Shown here in pieces: positions 7,942 through 15,809 of a DNA stretch of 64,000 nucleotides. Positions within the stretch are counted from its first letter, which is position 1; each line of letters opens with the position of its first letter. Below the pieces are notes generated by a model. The model ran no database searches. It saw only the letters and a list, made by a program, of their open reading frames with translations, and was not told the origin of the DNA. This stretch comes from a bacterium (GTDB lineage Bacteria; Patescibacteriota; Saccharimonadia; Saccharimonadales; UBA4665), in assembly GCA_021811625.1 (NCBI GenBank), contig JAJZNU010000005.1, forward strand, positions 99,365 through 163,364, written 5' to 3'. A program made the translations under genes and the position numbers.

Positions 7942-8686
7942 AGACTATCTGTTAATTTAATCGTCCGCCCTGGTTTTGAGCTGGAGTATCAAGATATTCA
8001 AGATATAGCTAGGCTTATTATTTTGTTGGGTAGCGAGTGTTCAATAAGGAGCACGACACTACCAATGATGTTCCACCGGCATGCCCAGCCGGACTAGTAA
8101 AATACAATCATGGTACTTCTTAGTTTCAAAAATCCTACCATAGCCCCAACCGACTCACATAACAGGTATGAATATGTTCCAAATTTTGGGACACTTTCTT
8201 AATCTCAACCAGGAGTTATTGGTTTTGGTTACTGACAAATATTAGTGGATTTGGTACATGGGAGGTCGGTTATCCTGGAACGATAATTAAATAACTGGCA
8301 ATGGCTAAATTTAAAGGCTTATGTGCTAGATCCCGGAGTAGCATCTAACTTTTTCGGACACATTCATAGATTGCCCGTACCGATAATAAGCATGGAGTCG
8401 CTCAAGTAGACTGGCGTCGTCGATGGTCTTGGGCAACCGGACGCGAACACTACACGAATTCATACCAACAACCGAGTAAGGGAGCGCTGTCAATTGTCTT
8501 CATGTGACTATTGGGCCCTATTACCCGTGCTAATACAGGAAAATCGCCGGCACTACGCTACTACAACACAACTAATTTTCTGTGTGGGTGTATGGACGGG
8601 TCGGAATGGTCAGAGTTTCGCTTTTTGGGCGAGCGCTCTGAACCGTTCCGGCCCCGTCCGATCCCTATGGTATTGGACCTTTCTTG
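7942..8686. other. Gene-poor stretch before the polysaccharide genes
   Basis: I see no supportable gene in these 745 bases. They hold a repeat-family member (8120-8165), a further partial match around 8512-8540 (GGGCCCTATTACCC), and the long hairpin at 8599-8653. Short open frames starting at 8494 and 8511 overlap the glycosyltransferase on the other strand and look like shadows. Base composition rises sharply in GC near 8600. Confidence 0.5.
8599..8653. other. Long GC-rich hairpin at the edge of the polysaccharide genes
   Basis: GGTCGGAATGG-TCAGAG is mirrored by CTCTGAACCGTTCCGGCC, giving about 17 paired bases (some G:U) around a loop of about 20 nt that can itself pair (CGCTTTTTGGGCGAGCG). 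It lies 34 nt beyond the end of the glycosyltransferase gene. It could end that transcript, but no run of T follows on the minus strand. It could also mark the boundary of an inserted block. Confidence 0.45.
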
Positions 8687-9829
8687 TTACGCTACGGGTG
8701 TTTCCCGATGCGGACGAATGATGCCCCAGTTGCCGCCTTCCAGCGCCATCTTGAAATACCAGATGATGCCAAGCGGCGTCAGGATCATGCTCGACACGAA
8801 CGTGTAGAACGGCATTATGAGTAGCCACTTGTTTTTCGCACGCCAGTGCACATAGACCGCCAAGGCGACGTACAGCACTAGAGCGGTGATGAGCGAGTAA
8901 CCGGGTTCGGTCAGAGCCCACCAGCGGAAGAACAGTCCAACGATGGCCACCAGCCCGCCGTATATCCAGAAAAACGGGTGGCGTACAATCAGCCAGCCGT
9001 TCACAATGAACAGACGGAACTCGCCGCCAGCCCACGCCAGACGTTGACGGAACCAAGGCAAAAGGCCGCTAGGAACATCGGTAACCACCTCGAACGGAAT
9101 GTGTCCGATGCGATAGCCGCGATCCTTGGCAATAACGCCAATCTCCACATCGTTGCCCTGGAAGAACAAAGAGTGGTGATCCATGACGTCACGCATGACC
9201 TCGGTCTTGGCCACCTGACAGGCGCCGGAAACCATCCAGGGCGCAAGAAAGCGCATCTGCATAGCCAACCGGTATTCGAGCCGCTGTAACTTAGTAAGCA
9301 GCGAGTCGTCAGGGTTGTTCAGCACCAGTCGGATGGACGCGATGTCCAGATTCTGGATAACCAGCTCGCCCACGAGAGACGAAATGGGTTGGCAAGTGAT
9401 GGTGTCGGCGTCCAGCGGCACGACATATGGCTCTGTGACTGTGCTCAACGCGTTCCGAATTAGCCGGTCTCGGATGGTTCCGCCAGTGGTCCGCCGTCGA
9501 TTCATCTGAGAACGACTATGCGTACCGCTTTGTGGCCGGTCAACGAATATACGAAAGCCGTGGTTCTTGGCGATATCACCTAGTTCAGCGTAGAACTCAG
9601 CCGTCTCATTGCCGGTGGTACAGAGCGTCACGCGCTGGCCGTACTGACTTAGGTAGGTGACGTTCTGGAGGTATGCGGTACGGCCCCAGATGGGAACCAG
9701 GATGCGGAAGGACTCGATGGCTTGCGCCCCGAATTCGTAACTGCGGCCGCGGGCACGTATGCCAGCGAAGCCATCAATGAGCACTGCCAGAAGCGGCAGC
9801 AGCAGAATGGCGATCCAGAAGAACGACAT
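8687..9829 (-). CDS. Membrane glycosyltransferase, family 2 (hyaluronan/cellulose-synthase-like)
   Basis: A 380-residue GT2 processive-type enzyme. An N-terminal membrane helix is followed by the catalytic domain: a DxD-like PLDADT for nucleotide-sugar and metal binding (~residues 137-142), the acceptor loop VSGACQVAK, the base region QGNDVEIG, and QRLAWAGG in the place of QxxRW. Two to four C-terminal membrane helices complete it. It probably builds a surface polysaccharide at the cytoplasmic membrane. Its ATG lies 1 nt after the stop of the upstream dehydratase, with GGAGG inside that gene's end, so the two are cotranscribed. The GC content is clearly higher than in the flanking genes. Confidence 0.82.
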   Translation of the reverse strand: MSFFWIAILLLPLLAVLIDGFAGIRARGRSYEFGAQAIESFRILVPIWGRTAYLQNVTYLSQYGQRVTLCTTGNETAEFYAELGDIAKNHGFRIFVDRPQSGTHSRSQMNRRRTTGGTIRDRLIRNALSTVTEPYVVPLDADTITCQPISSLVGELVIQNLDIASIRLVLNNPDDSLLTKLQRLEYRLAMQMRFLAPWMVSGACQVAKTEVMRDVMDHHSLFFQGNDVEIGVIAKDRGYRIGHIPFEVVTDVPSGLLPWFRQRLAWAGGEFRLFIVNGWLIVRHPFFWIYGGLVAIVGLFFRWWALTEPGYSLITALVLYVALAVYVHWRAKNKWLLIMPFYTFVSSMILTPLGIIWYFKMALEGGNWGIIRPHRETPVA

Positions 9830-9830
9830 G

Positions 9831-10904
9831 TCAAACCTCCATTGCCATAGATGTGGTCGGGTGGACGATGAGGCCGAAAAGCAATGAGCGGATTTTAGAC
9901 GCGGATGCCCCCTTGGCAGCCATACATACGTTCAGAATGTCGTTTAGCGAGATTGGTTCCGCTACCGCGACCATAGAGATTGCCGGATGGCGAGTGGGGG
10001 TGCGCGTTTCACCGACATCAAACAGCGTCTCGTCTAGCTTTTCGCCCGGGCGCATGCCAGTGACGATAATCTCCGGATGAGCACCGATAGTCTCGGCATG
10101 GCGCTGAATGATGTCCTTGATACGGTAACTGTCGCCCATGTTCAGGACGAACGTGTTCCCGTCGTTAGCCATCACCGCTGCTTCGATCACCAGGCCGACG
10201 GCCTGCGGGATTGTCATGAAGAAGCGGGTCATGGCCTCGTCGGTCAAGGTGACTGGTTTGTCATTGGCGACCTGCCAGGTCAATGTTTCGATGAACGAGC
10301 CACGGCTGGCAAAGACATTGCCGAACCGCACAGATGCGGTCAGCATTCCTTGGCCGGCGTACGACTGGATGATGATCTCGGCCAGGCGCTTGCTCACGCC
10401 GAGCACACTGGTTGGGTTTGACGCCTTGTCGGTGGAAATGTTAACCAACCGCTGTACACCGCTGTTGACACAGGCCTCGGCCACGTTGTACGTACCTAGA
10501 ACGTTGGTGACCACGGCCATGTTGGGGCTGCGCTCCAGAAGTGGCAAATGCTTGCACGCGGCTGCGTGAAACACGATCTCCGGCCGGTGCTCGTCGACAA
10601 TTTCTTCAAGCGTATGCAGATCCCGGATATCGGCCAATACCATGGTCTTGTCGACTAGCAGCGCGGTACCGGTGAGCTCACGCTCCAGCATATACAGTGC
10701 ATACTCGTTGTTGTCGACGCAGATGACACTGGCGGCTTTTAGGAGATGCAGTTGGCGAACGATATCGCTGCCGATACTGCCGCCTGCGCCGGTAACCAGC
10801 GCCGTCCGGTTTTCGATGAGTCTCTTTGCCTCTTCTCCGTAGACGGGGGTAGTGGCACGCTTCAGCAGGGCCTCGGCAGAAACTGGGCTAGTGATGTTCC
10901 ACAT
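9831..10904 (-). CDS. CapD/FlaA1-like nucleotide-sugar 4,6-dehydratase
   Basis: A 357-residue extended SDR enzyme of the polysaccharide biosynthesis CapD family (UDP-GlcNAc 4,6-dehydratase or epimerase type). The NAD-binding TGAGGSIGSDIVRQL is at about residues 38-52. Further signatures are FHAAACKHLPLLE, NISTDKASNPTSVLGVSKR and RFGNVFASRGSFIETL. The usual N-terminal membrane half of FlaA1/WbpM proteins is absent, so this is the short soluble form. It would supply a modified UDP-sugar to the glycosyltransferase directly downstream. A GGAG ribosome binding site precedes the ATG and a good promoter lies about 130 nt upstream. Confidence 0.87.
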   Translation of the reverse strand: MWNITSPVSAEALLKRATTPVYGEEAKRLIENRTALVTGAGGSIGSDIVRQLHLLKAASVICVDNNEYALYMLERELTGTALLVDKTMVLADIRDLHTLEEIVDEHRPEIVFHAAACKHLPLLERSPNMAVVTNVLGTYNVAEACVNSGVQRLVNISTDKASNPTSVLGVSKRLAEIIIQSYAGQGMLTASVRFGNVFASRGSFIETLTWQVANDKPVTLTDEAMTRFFMTIPQAVGLVIEAAVMANDGNTFVLNMGDSYRIKDIIQRHAETIGAHPEIIVTGMRPGEKLDETLFDVGETRTPTRHPAISMVAVAEPISLNDILNVCMAAKGASASKIRSLLFGLIVHPTTSMAMEV

Positions 10905-11032
10905 TATGTGGGCTCCATTTTCTTTCGTCGAAAATTGAATTTAGTGGACCGATTGAGCTAACAGAAAGGGTTGCCAAATACTTAAGGGACCTCCTAAACT
11001 AACGGGCGAATGCCCATGTGTAGGTTGTGTAT

Positions 11033-11061
11033 ATATTAACAGTATTTCGTATATTTAGCAA
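11033..11061 (-). promoter_or_regulatory. Promoter for the capD-glycosyltransferase pair
   Basis: On the minus strand, TTGCTA (11056-11061) and TAATAT (11033-11038) are separated by exactly 17 nt, a good sigma-70-like match. The transcript would have a leader of about 120 nt before the dehydratase start. Confidence 0.55.
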
Positions 11062-11174
11062 GAAGGTCTAAGATTTTTGGTGTCTGCATCGTCCCATGCA
11101 CCCACTTCGTTTGAGTGCGCGGGACGCTGCTCACCGTTTGCCGTGCGACTCTGAGCATAGCTTGCGGCGGATAA

Positions 11175-11510
11175 TCAGCCAATTTGACAACATCTCCCCA
11201 CCGTAACTTCTACGATTGGCAAATCCGGCGACACGGCTAAGCATAGAAATTCAAGGTCTTCGAGGTTCACGCATAATCTCTTATTTTCATCTAGTCCGGC
11301 ATTCGCAGTCATATCCTTTTCGCTTAGACTGAAATCAAACACATCAAGGTTCCCAACTATACGCTCTTTATGAGTAGATGCTATGACAACCACCCCTCGC
11401 CGCATGTTCCAACGTATCACGACCTCGCCTACCGACTGGTTATGTGCTTGCGCAATTTTCGTTAAGGCTTCGTTTGTAAATAAATCCTGGCGACCTTCAG
11501 CAAATGACTG
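11175..11510 (-). pseudogene. 3' remnant of an aldo/keto reductase
   Basis: The frame opens just after a TGA at 11511-11513 and reads through typical aldo/keto reductase C-terminal sequence: AEGRQDLFTNEALTKIAQ, then VGEVVIRWNMRRGVVVI, then STHKERIVGNLDVFDFSLSE. The barrel's first two-thirds, including the catalytic Asp-Tyr-Lys, is missing. After about 11260 the similarity ends in unrelated residues. This is a 5'-truncated gene fragment next to transposase debris. A GTG at 11418-11420 could start a short peptide, but function is unlikely. Confidence 0.75.
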
Positions 11511-11609
11511 TCAGGCTCCCATTAAACTGAACACACACCCAAAGTAAACAAGCTAGCCAAAGCGGTGCATATTAAGTAACATTGTGGTTAACATTGCCAC
11601 AAGGAGACT

Positions 11610-11849
11610 ATGTATATGACTAAACCCGTAGACCCACAACTAAAGCAAGAGATAATGGCTGCCGTTAAGTCTGGCATGAGCCAAGCCGAGGCCAGCAAAC
11701 TGTACGGTGTCAGCACCGCCAGCATTCGGACATGGTGCCGCCAAGACATTGTTGGCGGCGAGATGAACTACATTGTCCAGATTAACCAGCTCAAGCGTGA
11801 GCTGATAGCCTTTTTTCATCATGGTTGGCATTTGCAATCTATAGCTTAA
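11610..11849 (+). pseudogene. N-terminal fragment of a helix-turn-helix transposase (OrfA-like)
   Basis: About the first 65 residues match the helix-turn-helix front of IS3-type OrfA proteins: LKQEIMAAVKSGMSQAEASKLYGVSTASIRTWCRQD. The sequence then loses character and stops at 79 codons, without the leucine-zipper region being completed. An AAGGAG site precedes the ATG. The rest of the insertion sequence is not present nearby, so this is a decayed remnant. Confidence 0.65.
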
Positions 11850-12093
11850 TCGTTACAAGTTTTTTATCTCTTGGTATGCCGCTTCGTTTTTTTACGCCCG
11901 ACTGTTTCCTCATTTCGGACTCGTAGTCGTCGATGCAATATTGCAGAGAGTCACCGGGAGAGTTCGCGGGCCTATCAATAAAACGCGCTCTGTCAGCAGC
12001 GGCTGGTGAAACTGCATGCTTCCAAGAATATAAAGCTTGAGACTGAATAGAAGCGCCGTCTGGATTATAAACAACAGCCCCTGGATTGCTTGT
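11839..12093 (-). pseudogene. Open-frame fragment of unknown origin
   Basis: A stop-to-stop frame of about 84 codons begins right after TAG and TAA codons and has no usable early ATG. It reads as coherent protein, for example NPGAVVYNPDGASIQSQAL and SPAAADRARFIDRPANSP, and ends KKRSGIPRDKKLVTIKL. It is probably the 3' end of a truncated gene. Its last bases overlap the transposase fragment on the other strand. I do not recognise the family. Confidence 0.4.
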
Positions 12094-12144
12094 CCTCTAT
12101 TAAGTCCTAAGATAGCCCTCGACCTGTCGCAAAAAAACTTAACG

Positions 12145-12414
12145 CTAATCGAGAGAGCCGCCTAACTCGAAAAAGGCTCCTACAACCTTGTCAAAAACAC
12201 CCTCCCAATACTCAAACCCGATATCGGGAGAGTCTAGGCTTCGACAAAACTCCTCCCCTTTGCCGCCGGGATCTTCATAGCTTTCATAAATGGTGATAAA
12301 TCGTCGCATAGCACCAACGTCACGATAACCACCTTGATGGATGACACGGATTAAGCCTCGCATTTCGTCAACTGGCTCAAAAAGCTGGTCTACTGCCTCT
12401 TTCATAATGTGCAA
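12145..12414 (-). CDS. Hypothetical acidic protein, about 86-89 aa
   Basis: A small acidic helical protein (FFELGGSLD at the end, with EEFCRSLDSPDIGFEYWEGVF before it). The frame can start at TTG (12414) or ATG (12405), and the ATG is more likely. No signal peptide or known motif is seen. Its size and acidity would fit an immunity or antitoxin-type protein, but there is no partner gene beside it, so that is only a possibility. Confidence 0.45.
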   Translation of the reverse strand: MHIMKEAVDQLFEPVDEMRGLIRVIHQGGYRDVGAMRRFITIYESYEDPGGKGEEFCRSLDSPDIGFEYWEGVFDKVVGAFFELGGSLD

Positions 12415-12546
12415 CGATTACTTTACCATATTTGCGTTCGTTATGCTAGCGTATTCTAGAGGGTGTTCTAGAGGGCTGTTAGTGCAATACAAACTTAACT
12501 CTCGTCATTAACACATGCTCAGTAATTTGGAGTTTTAATTTTACTG

Positions 12547-13587
12547 TCAGTTGCTAGGAACAGTGATTTCAAAAACTGTCCCAACATTTATTTTGGATGT
12601 TACGTTTATTGCTCCCCCGTGGAGATCCAAAACTTTCTTCGCCCAATACAAACCAAGACCTGTGCCTTTTACTGAGGTCGAGAGCGGATTGTCAATCCTT
12701 ATAAATTTCTTAAATAATTTCGTTAGGTCGGCTTCGCTTATACCCACCCCTTCATCGGCGACGGTCACGACAGTATTGGTCTTATCCTGATGGATGTCAA
12801 CGATCACGTGCGTCCCTTCCCGGGAATACTTGCCGGCATTATCTAGTACATTGTCAAAAACCATAAGTAATAATTTAGGATCGATTATTGCCATCATGGG
12901 AGACAACGGCTTTTGGAAGATAATAGCTTGCTTCCGGGCATTAAATAGACTGGCTTGGCTTTCTATGGCTTTTTCAATCTGTGTAGTCATGTCGCAATAT
13001 GTTTTATCCAAATACACTTTACCGGCGTCAACTTTGGCGACTCGTAGCAGATCTTCGATAATTTCTAGTTGCCGTTCATTGCTTCTATAAGCTACTCCGA
13101 GCATATCGAGCTGGTCTTTCGTCAACTGACCGGCGTATCCCATCTGCAGCATGCCCAAATACTGCTGGACGACGGTGGTTGGGGTTCTCAGCTGGTGAGA
13201 GGCTAAGGAGATAAACTCCTCTTTGGCGTCGTTCAGTCTTTGTAGTTTATCCCTCTGGAGAGTAATGTTCTTGGTCATTTCTTCGGAATCAAGTTTTAAT
13301 CTCCACTCGTCCGTAACGTCTTCAAGAGCCAGCAGAATGAGCTGCTTACGATCGACTTGTCTCGCGTTTAGCAGGATGATTTTTGGCCCAAGCTTCGGGA
13401 AATTATGCCTGACGACATAGTTAGACAAAACTCTATGTGCGGGGAGAATGTTTTCGAGTAATTCTCTTAGCTCAGGAGAGTCCCATTGACTGTTACCTAA
13501 ATCATAAATCCGTTTGCGCTCGGTATCCTTCTTGACTACTTTAAATTTGCGGTAAAAAGCTAAATTAGCGGTTACCACGTTTACCCG
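12547..13587 (-). pseudogene. PAS histidine kinase, C-terminal part (split by IS)
   Basis: This holds most of a PAS-type sensor histidine kinase: the rest of the PAS fold (VTANLAFYRKFKV to ILLALEDVTDEW), a linker helix, the phosphoacceptor H-box FISLASHQLRTPT, the N-box NVLDNAGKYS, and the ATP-binding G-boxes ADEGVGIS and KGTGLGLYWAKK. The first 50 codons lie at 14749-14900, beyond the IS30-like element. A GTG at 13576-13578 might start a truncated 343-residue kinase lacking the PAS front, so residual activity cannot be excluded. No response regulator gene is adjacent. Confidence 0.85.
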
Positions 13588-14748
13588 AATGCGTAAATGA
13601 AGCCGAACACCTGATTAACAAAATGCGTTTATGAAGCCGAACAGTATATTCAGCGTATAATTGACAGTAATACTAATGTGTGGAGTTTAAAGTAATGAAA
13701 AAAACTATGAGCATCTCACGGAGCACGATCGCGACGAAATACAAGAGCTAAAAGACAGAGGCTATGGCGTAAGAGCTATTGCCCGTATGACCAAAAGAGG
13801 TATCGGTACTATTAGCGAAGAGTTAAGCCGTAATCTGGTAGCAGGCCAGTACGACTCTAAGAAAGCTCAGGCTAAGGCATTAGCCCGCCGCAAGGCTTCT
13901 AAGTACCAGGGCATGAAGATTGTGGCCCATCCCGAGCTCCAATGCTTTGTTGATGAGAAGCTTTTGCAGCGGCAGTCACCGGAGGCTATAGCCGGCAGGC
14001 TGAAAGCCGGGCTAGAGCCGGGACTACCCTATGCCTCCAGAAGCGCTATTGAGACATATGTTAGATCCGTTAATGGCCGTAGGATTGAATACCAGCTCAA
14101 GGTTTTAAAAGTTAAGGATAAACGTAGAAACAGCAAAAGAAAACGTCCTGGCTTACCGCCTCATGGTGACACCAAGACTTACATTGATGATCGGCCGGGC
14201 GTTATTACCAACCGGGAAAGAGTCGGCGATTTAGAAGTTGACTTCATTGTGTCGGGCAAAACTGGTGAGGGCTATATGCTAACAGCCGCTGACCGTAAGC
14301 TTAGAGTCGGTTTCATGCGTAAGGTGCTGCCGGTTAGTGTCGGTAATGCCCTTAGAGCTTTAAAGGATATTAAGAGAGTTTTTCCGGAGATGAAGTCCAT
14401 AAGCACCGACAACGATTTACTATTCCTCTACCATAAGGCCTTAGAAAAAGCTCTGGGCATACCGTTCTACTTCTGCCATCCTTACTCCTCCTACGAGAAG
14501 GGTTCGGTGGAGAACTACAACGGTGAGGTCAGGACCTACATAAGGAAAGGCTCTGATCTTTCGCTGTACAACAGTGCCTATATACAAATGGTGGAGGACA
14601 AATTAAACAACCGCTATATGAAATGCTTAGGCTACAAAACACCAAAGGAAGCGTTGGAGGAGTACCGCAAATCTCAGAGTTAGCGTAAAGGTGTTCGGCT
14701 TCATAGCCAAATCCGTTAGCGGTTAGTGTTCGGCTTGAGGGCTACGAG
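13588..14748 (+). mobile_element. IS30-like insertion sequence, 1161 bp
   Basis: The element carries one IS30-type transposase. Both ends have a core AAGCCGAACAC starting 12 nt from the boundary, at the left within 13588-13611 and inverted at the right within 14725-14748. A second inner copy lies at each end (13631-13645 and 14690-14704). It is flanked by CG on both sides (13586-13587 and 14749-14750), consistent with the 2-bp target duplication known for IS30 elements. Removing the element plus one CG restores an uninterrupted histidine kinase frame, which fixes the ends with good precision. Confidence 0.85.
13695..14683 (+). CDS. IS30 family transposase (start requires a frameshift)
   Basis: This is a DDE transposase of the IS30 family. 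The clean frame from ATG 13787 gives 298 residues, but family homology extends upstream: YEHLTEHDRDEIQELKDRGYGVRAIAR is the expected N-terminal helix-turn-helix. The only ATG for it (13695) is in another frame, separated by a run of seven A (13698-13704). A -1 slip there would give about 329 residues, the normal size. The catalytic residues are visible in LEVDFIV, STDND and EKGSVENYNG. Either slippage is used for expression or the gene is damaged at one base. Confidence 0.8.
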
Positions 14749-14900
14749 CGGGTTAAATCATTGTCCAATATTATAAAAGGTTCGCGAACTGTTTCGGTTA
14801 TTTCCCGGTAATAAAGCAGCTGTTTTTTCAGCGCATGGATACGGGTATCCTGATTAACTATTTTCTTATTAGCATTTTGTAAATGTTTATCGTCACTCAT
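14749..14900 (-). pseudogene. PAS histidine kinase, N-terminal part (split by IS)
   Basis: From an ATG at 14898-14900 with an AAGGA site upstream, 50 codons encode a short coiled segment followed by the start of a PAS domain, LLYYREITETVREPFIILDNDLT. The frame then enters the insertion sequence and stops. Joined to the C-terminal part across one CG, it reads DLTRVNVVTANLAFY in frame, giving a kinase of about 396 residues. This is the missing front of the gene at 12547-13587. Confidence 0.85.
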
Positions 14901-15472
14901 CTTGTATATCCTTGCTGGAATTTAAGGTATCGGACAATCGATATAACTTGCGTTTAACAAACCGCCGTACCCCAAGTGTGTTCTTAAAAAACTAGGAAAT
15001 ATGTAAGATATTCGTCTTTTCTGGCACAAAATACCTAAAAACTTCAAAACATGACTTATTACTAATTAAAAAATGAAAACTATTCAAAAAACCTCCACGT
15101 TTTTGCCGCTAGCCCTTAAGACTCGGTAATCAGCTCATACCGATACGGCATACCCTCATTCTGTTACCATTGAAAGAATCTAGTCATTGTTTAAAAAATG
15201 CTTCAGACCCAACCCAAAAGTAAATAATATGATAGTTGCACCAAACTACCGTGGTCTAATTTAGAGCTTAACAGCTGGCGTAAACAACACTACTAACAGT
15301 ACTAGCAGATCACACAAAAGCAGGGTTAACCGGTAATAACCGTTCACTGGCGAGTCGCTATCCACCGGTCTAAACGACCATTAAGGCCGGCCTTAAAACC
15401 TGGTCCGTCCTGCTAGAAATAATATCTGACCCCTGACCGCCTCACGTCTTCGCCGGATAGTTGCTTAGTCGG
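14901..15472. other. Intergenic stretch without recognised genes
   Basis: I see no supportable gene in these 572 mostly AT-rich bases. A perfect 16-bp palindrome TTAAGGCCGGCCTTAA lies at 15381-15396 and could be a protein-binding site or the stem of a short hairpin. The upstream end holds the presumed promoter of the split kinase. Confidence 0.5.
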
Positions 15473-15580
15473 CTAAAATATTATGCCGAGCATGATACCG
15501 AAGACAAAACCTATAACCAGTATCGCCACCAGACGAACCGTGGGCAGATGGAGGATGATGGTGGCTAATATATCATGCAT
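15473..15580 (-). CDS. Single-helix microprotein, 35 aa
   Basis: ATG at 15578-15580 to TAG at 15473-15475 encodes MHDILATIILHLPTVRLV and then a hydrophobic helix ending FGIMLGIIF. It has one membrane segment and an almost uncharged body. The coding character (ATG start, coherent membrane helix, no rare stops) and the similar neighbour at 15642-15767 support a real small gene. I know no function. Confidence 0.45.
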   Translation of the reverse strand: MHDILATIILHLPTVRLVAILVIGFVFGIMLGIIF

Positions 15581-15641
15581 TGTGCGGTGTAATTCTTTCC
15601 GTACCGGTTTAGGTTGGTAGTCTTTAGTGTATTTGGTGACT

Positions 15642-15767
15642 TCATGCCGATGCTATCAAAAAGCCTAAAACTATTGCCACTATAAAGTATATAACCAAAT
15701 GGGTCAGCGTTATCTTTATGGTCGAACCGGCAGCAACTACTTTGGTTAAAAATGTTGGATCTAGCAT
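15642..15767 (-). CDS. Single-helix microprotein, 41 aa
   Basis: ATG at 15765-15767 to TGA at 15642-15644 encodes MLDPTFLTKVVAAGSTIK followed by one hydrophobic helix (ITLTHLVIYFIVAIVLGFLIASA). Its plan (short polar front, one membrane helix to the end) matches the 35-residue frame 62 nt downstream on the same strand, so the two may be paralogues in one transcript. Both lie just downstream of the methyltransferase gene. The function is unknown. Confidence 0.5.
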   Translation of the reverse strand: MLDPTFLTKVVAAGSTIKITLTHLVIYFIVAIVLGFLIASA

Positions 15768-15809
15768 GTTGGGTTTCCGCAAAATATTTTAATGGTTGGT
15801 CGGTAGTGA

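Larger units (their letters stand above)
2393..8165. repeat. Degenerate 50-80 nt intergenic repeat family (about nine members)
   Basis: Related blocks sit between the small genes of this region, at roughly 2393-2446, 3062-3106, 4095-4134, 5689-5750, 6411-6476, 6543-6613, 7066-7130, 7495-7555 and 8120-8165. Shared words include AGTCAAAGAAGTATC (exact at 2432-2446 and 6599-6613), AGTCAA(A/G)GTTCGAAAATCGG (5701-5720 and 6546-6565), CAGCCA followed by GAATT, and TCTCGAA near the right side. Several members carry GTTCGA on the left and TCGAAC on the right, giving a weak inverted repeat. I saw no members in the core-like part of the window (19-64 kb). Alignment was by eye, so the boundaries are approximate. 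Confidence 0.55.

Noticed and set aside
8494..8807. Plus-strand frames at 8494 and 8511
   Set aside because: They overlap the well-supported glycosyltransferase on the minus strand and the hairpin region; they look like GC-rich shadow frames.
15381..15396. 16-bp palindrome TTAAGGCCGGCCTTAA as a terminator
   Set aside because: No T-run follows on either strand and no gene ends next to it; it is recorded only as a possible binding site.
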